A stretch of DNA of 22,240 bases, from the IMG/VR virus record IMGVR_UViG_3300038441_000456, positions 1 to 22,240 of that record. One strand, given 5' to 3'. Source of the stretch: a virus. How positions within the stretch are numbered: the stretch's first letter is position 1; every line of letters starts with the position of its first letter. The notes beneath the pieces were generated by a model. It was not told the DNA's origin. It made no database searches and saw only the letters and a list, made by a program, of their open reading frames with translations. Positions 22,053 to 22,240 of the stretch are shown piece after piece. A program made the translations under genes and the position numbers.

Positions 22053-22240
22053 ATGCCGACGTTCGAAATCACCGCTCCAGATGGCCGGAAATTCCAGGTC
22101 ACCGGAGAGGGAACGGCGGAAGAGGCGTTGGCGCATTTCCAAACGACCTACAAGCCTGCAGCGACCGCTGGTCAGCGTGCTCGTGCCGCCGGATCTGGCG
22201 TCAACAAAGCCGCAGCGCAGGTTCTAGGCTTACCCGTCGA
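22053..22240 (+). CDS. Start of a probable large internal virion protein (partial)
   Basis: The frame opens one base after the previous stop and runs to the window end without a stop, so only about 62 residues are visible. The first 30, PTFEITAPDGRKFQVTGEGT then AEEALAHFQ, form the small beta unit that commonly begins large phage ejection proteins (some with a peptidoglycan transglycosylase domain) and tape-like internal proteins. The rest (TAGQRARAAGSGVNKAAAQV) is helical. As the gene is cut, its full length, enzymatic domains and function cannot be told. Confidence 0.6.
   Translation, partial: MPTFEITAPDGRKFQVTGEGTAEEALAHFQTTYKPAATAGQRARAAGSGVNKAAAQVLGLPV

Noticed and set aside
1-22240. 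CRISPR array, toxin-antitoxin pair, reverse transcriptase/variable repeat (diversity-generating) system, integrase or lysis genes
   Set aside because: No regularly spaced repeats, no RT motif, no recombinase and no recognisable endolysin or holin were found, although lysis or integration genes may lie outside the window.

Overview
The window reads as one continuous, plus-strand-only stretch of a tailed double-stranded DNA phage or prophage with a short tail (podovirus-like). The evidence is a terminase pair, portal, scaffold, major capsid, adaptor, nozzle and ejection-type genes in canonical order, with almost no space between genes and stop/start overlaps (ATGA, TGATG, TTGA) at most junctions. 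Portal, capsid and adaptor resemble the SU10/phiEco32-type families. Base composition (about 60% GC in a sampled core gene) fits a moderately GC-rich proteobacterial host, but no integrase, host flank or attachment site is visible, so host and lifestyle cannot be decided here.

Region 1 (1-3916) is the end of an early/middle operon: a DEAH-box helicase with a zinc ribbon, a zinc-finger plus Toprim primase-like protein, two small unknown proteins, a small PD-(D/E)XK-type nuclease, and an HTH protein that looks like an antiterminator or late regulator. Region 2 (3917-4140) is the only sizeable non-coding gap. It holds a palindrome-associated candidate promoter and, about 145 bases further on, a strong intrinsic terminator directly before the next gene. 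This is the layout expected of a lambda Q-type late control switch.

Region 3 (4141-7077) is accessory: a secreted FnIII-like protein, a 46-residue protein, and four beta-rich or fibre-like proteins, placed upstream of packaging instead of beside the tail genes. Region 4 (7108-13835) is packaging and head: small and large terminase, a 17-codon micro-ORF that repeats the end of the large terminase, a coiled-coil miniprotein, portal, a 96-residue protein, scaffold, major capsid and a small conserved protein. Hairpin terminators lie on both sides of the scaffold-capsid pair.

Region 5 (13804-16806) interrupts the virion genes with a TPR-glycosyltransferase, a GT-A glycosyltransferase, a SAM methyltransferase and an HNH endonuclease. 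Region 6 (16813-22240) returns to virion genes: adaptor, nozzle, GNAT-like protein and four likely ejection/internal virion proteins, the last cut by the window end.

The points most worth a second look are the glycosylation-methylation cassette inside the virion operon, the adaptor gene next to the HNH gene that appears to have an ATC start codon, the Q-like switch region, and the duplicated terminase tail.
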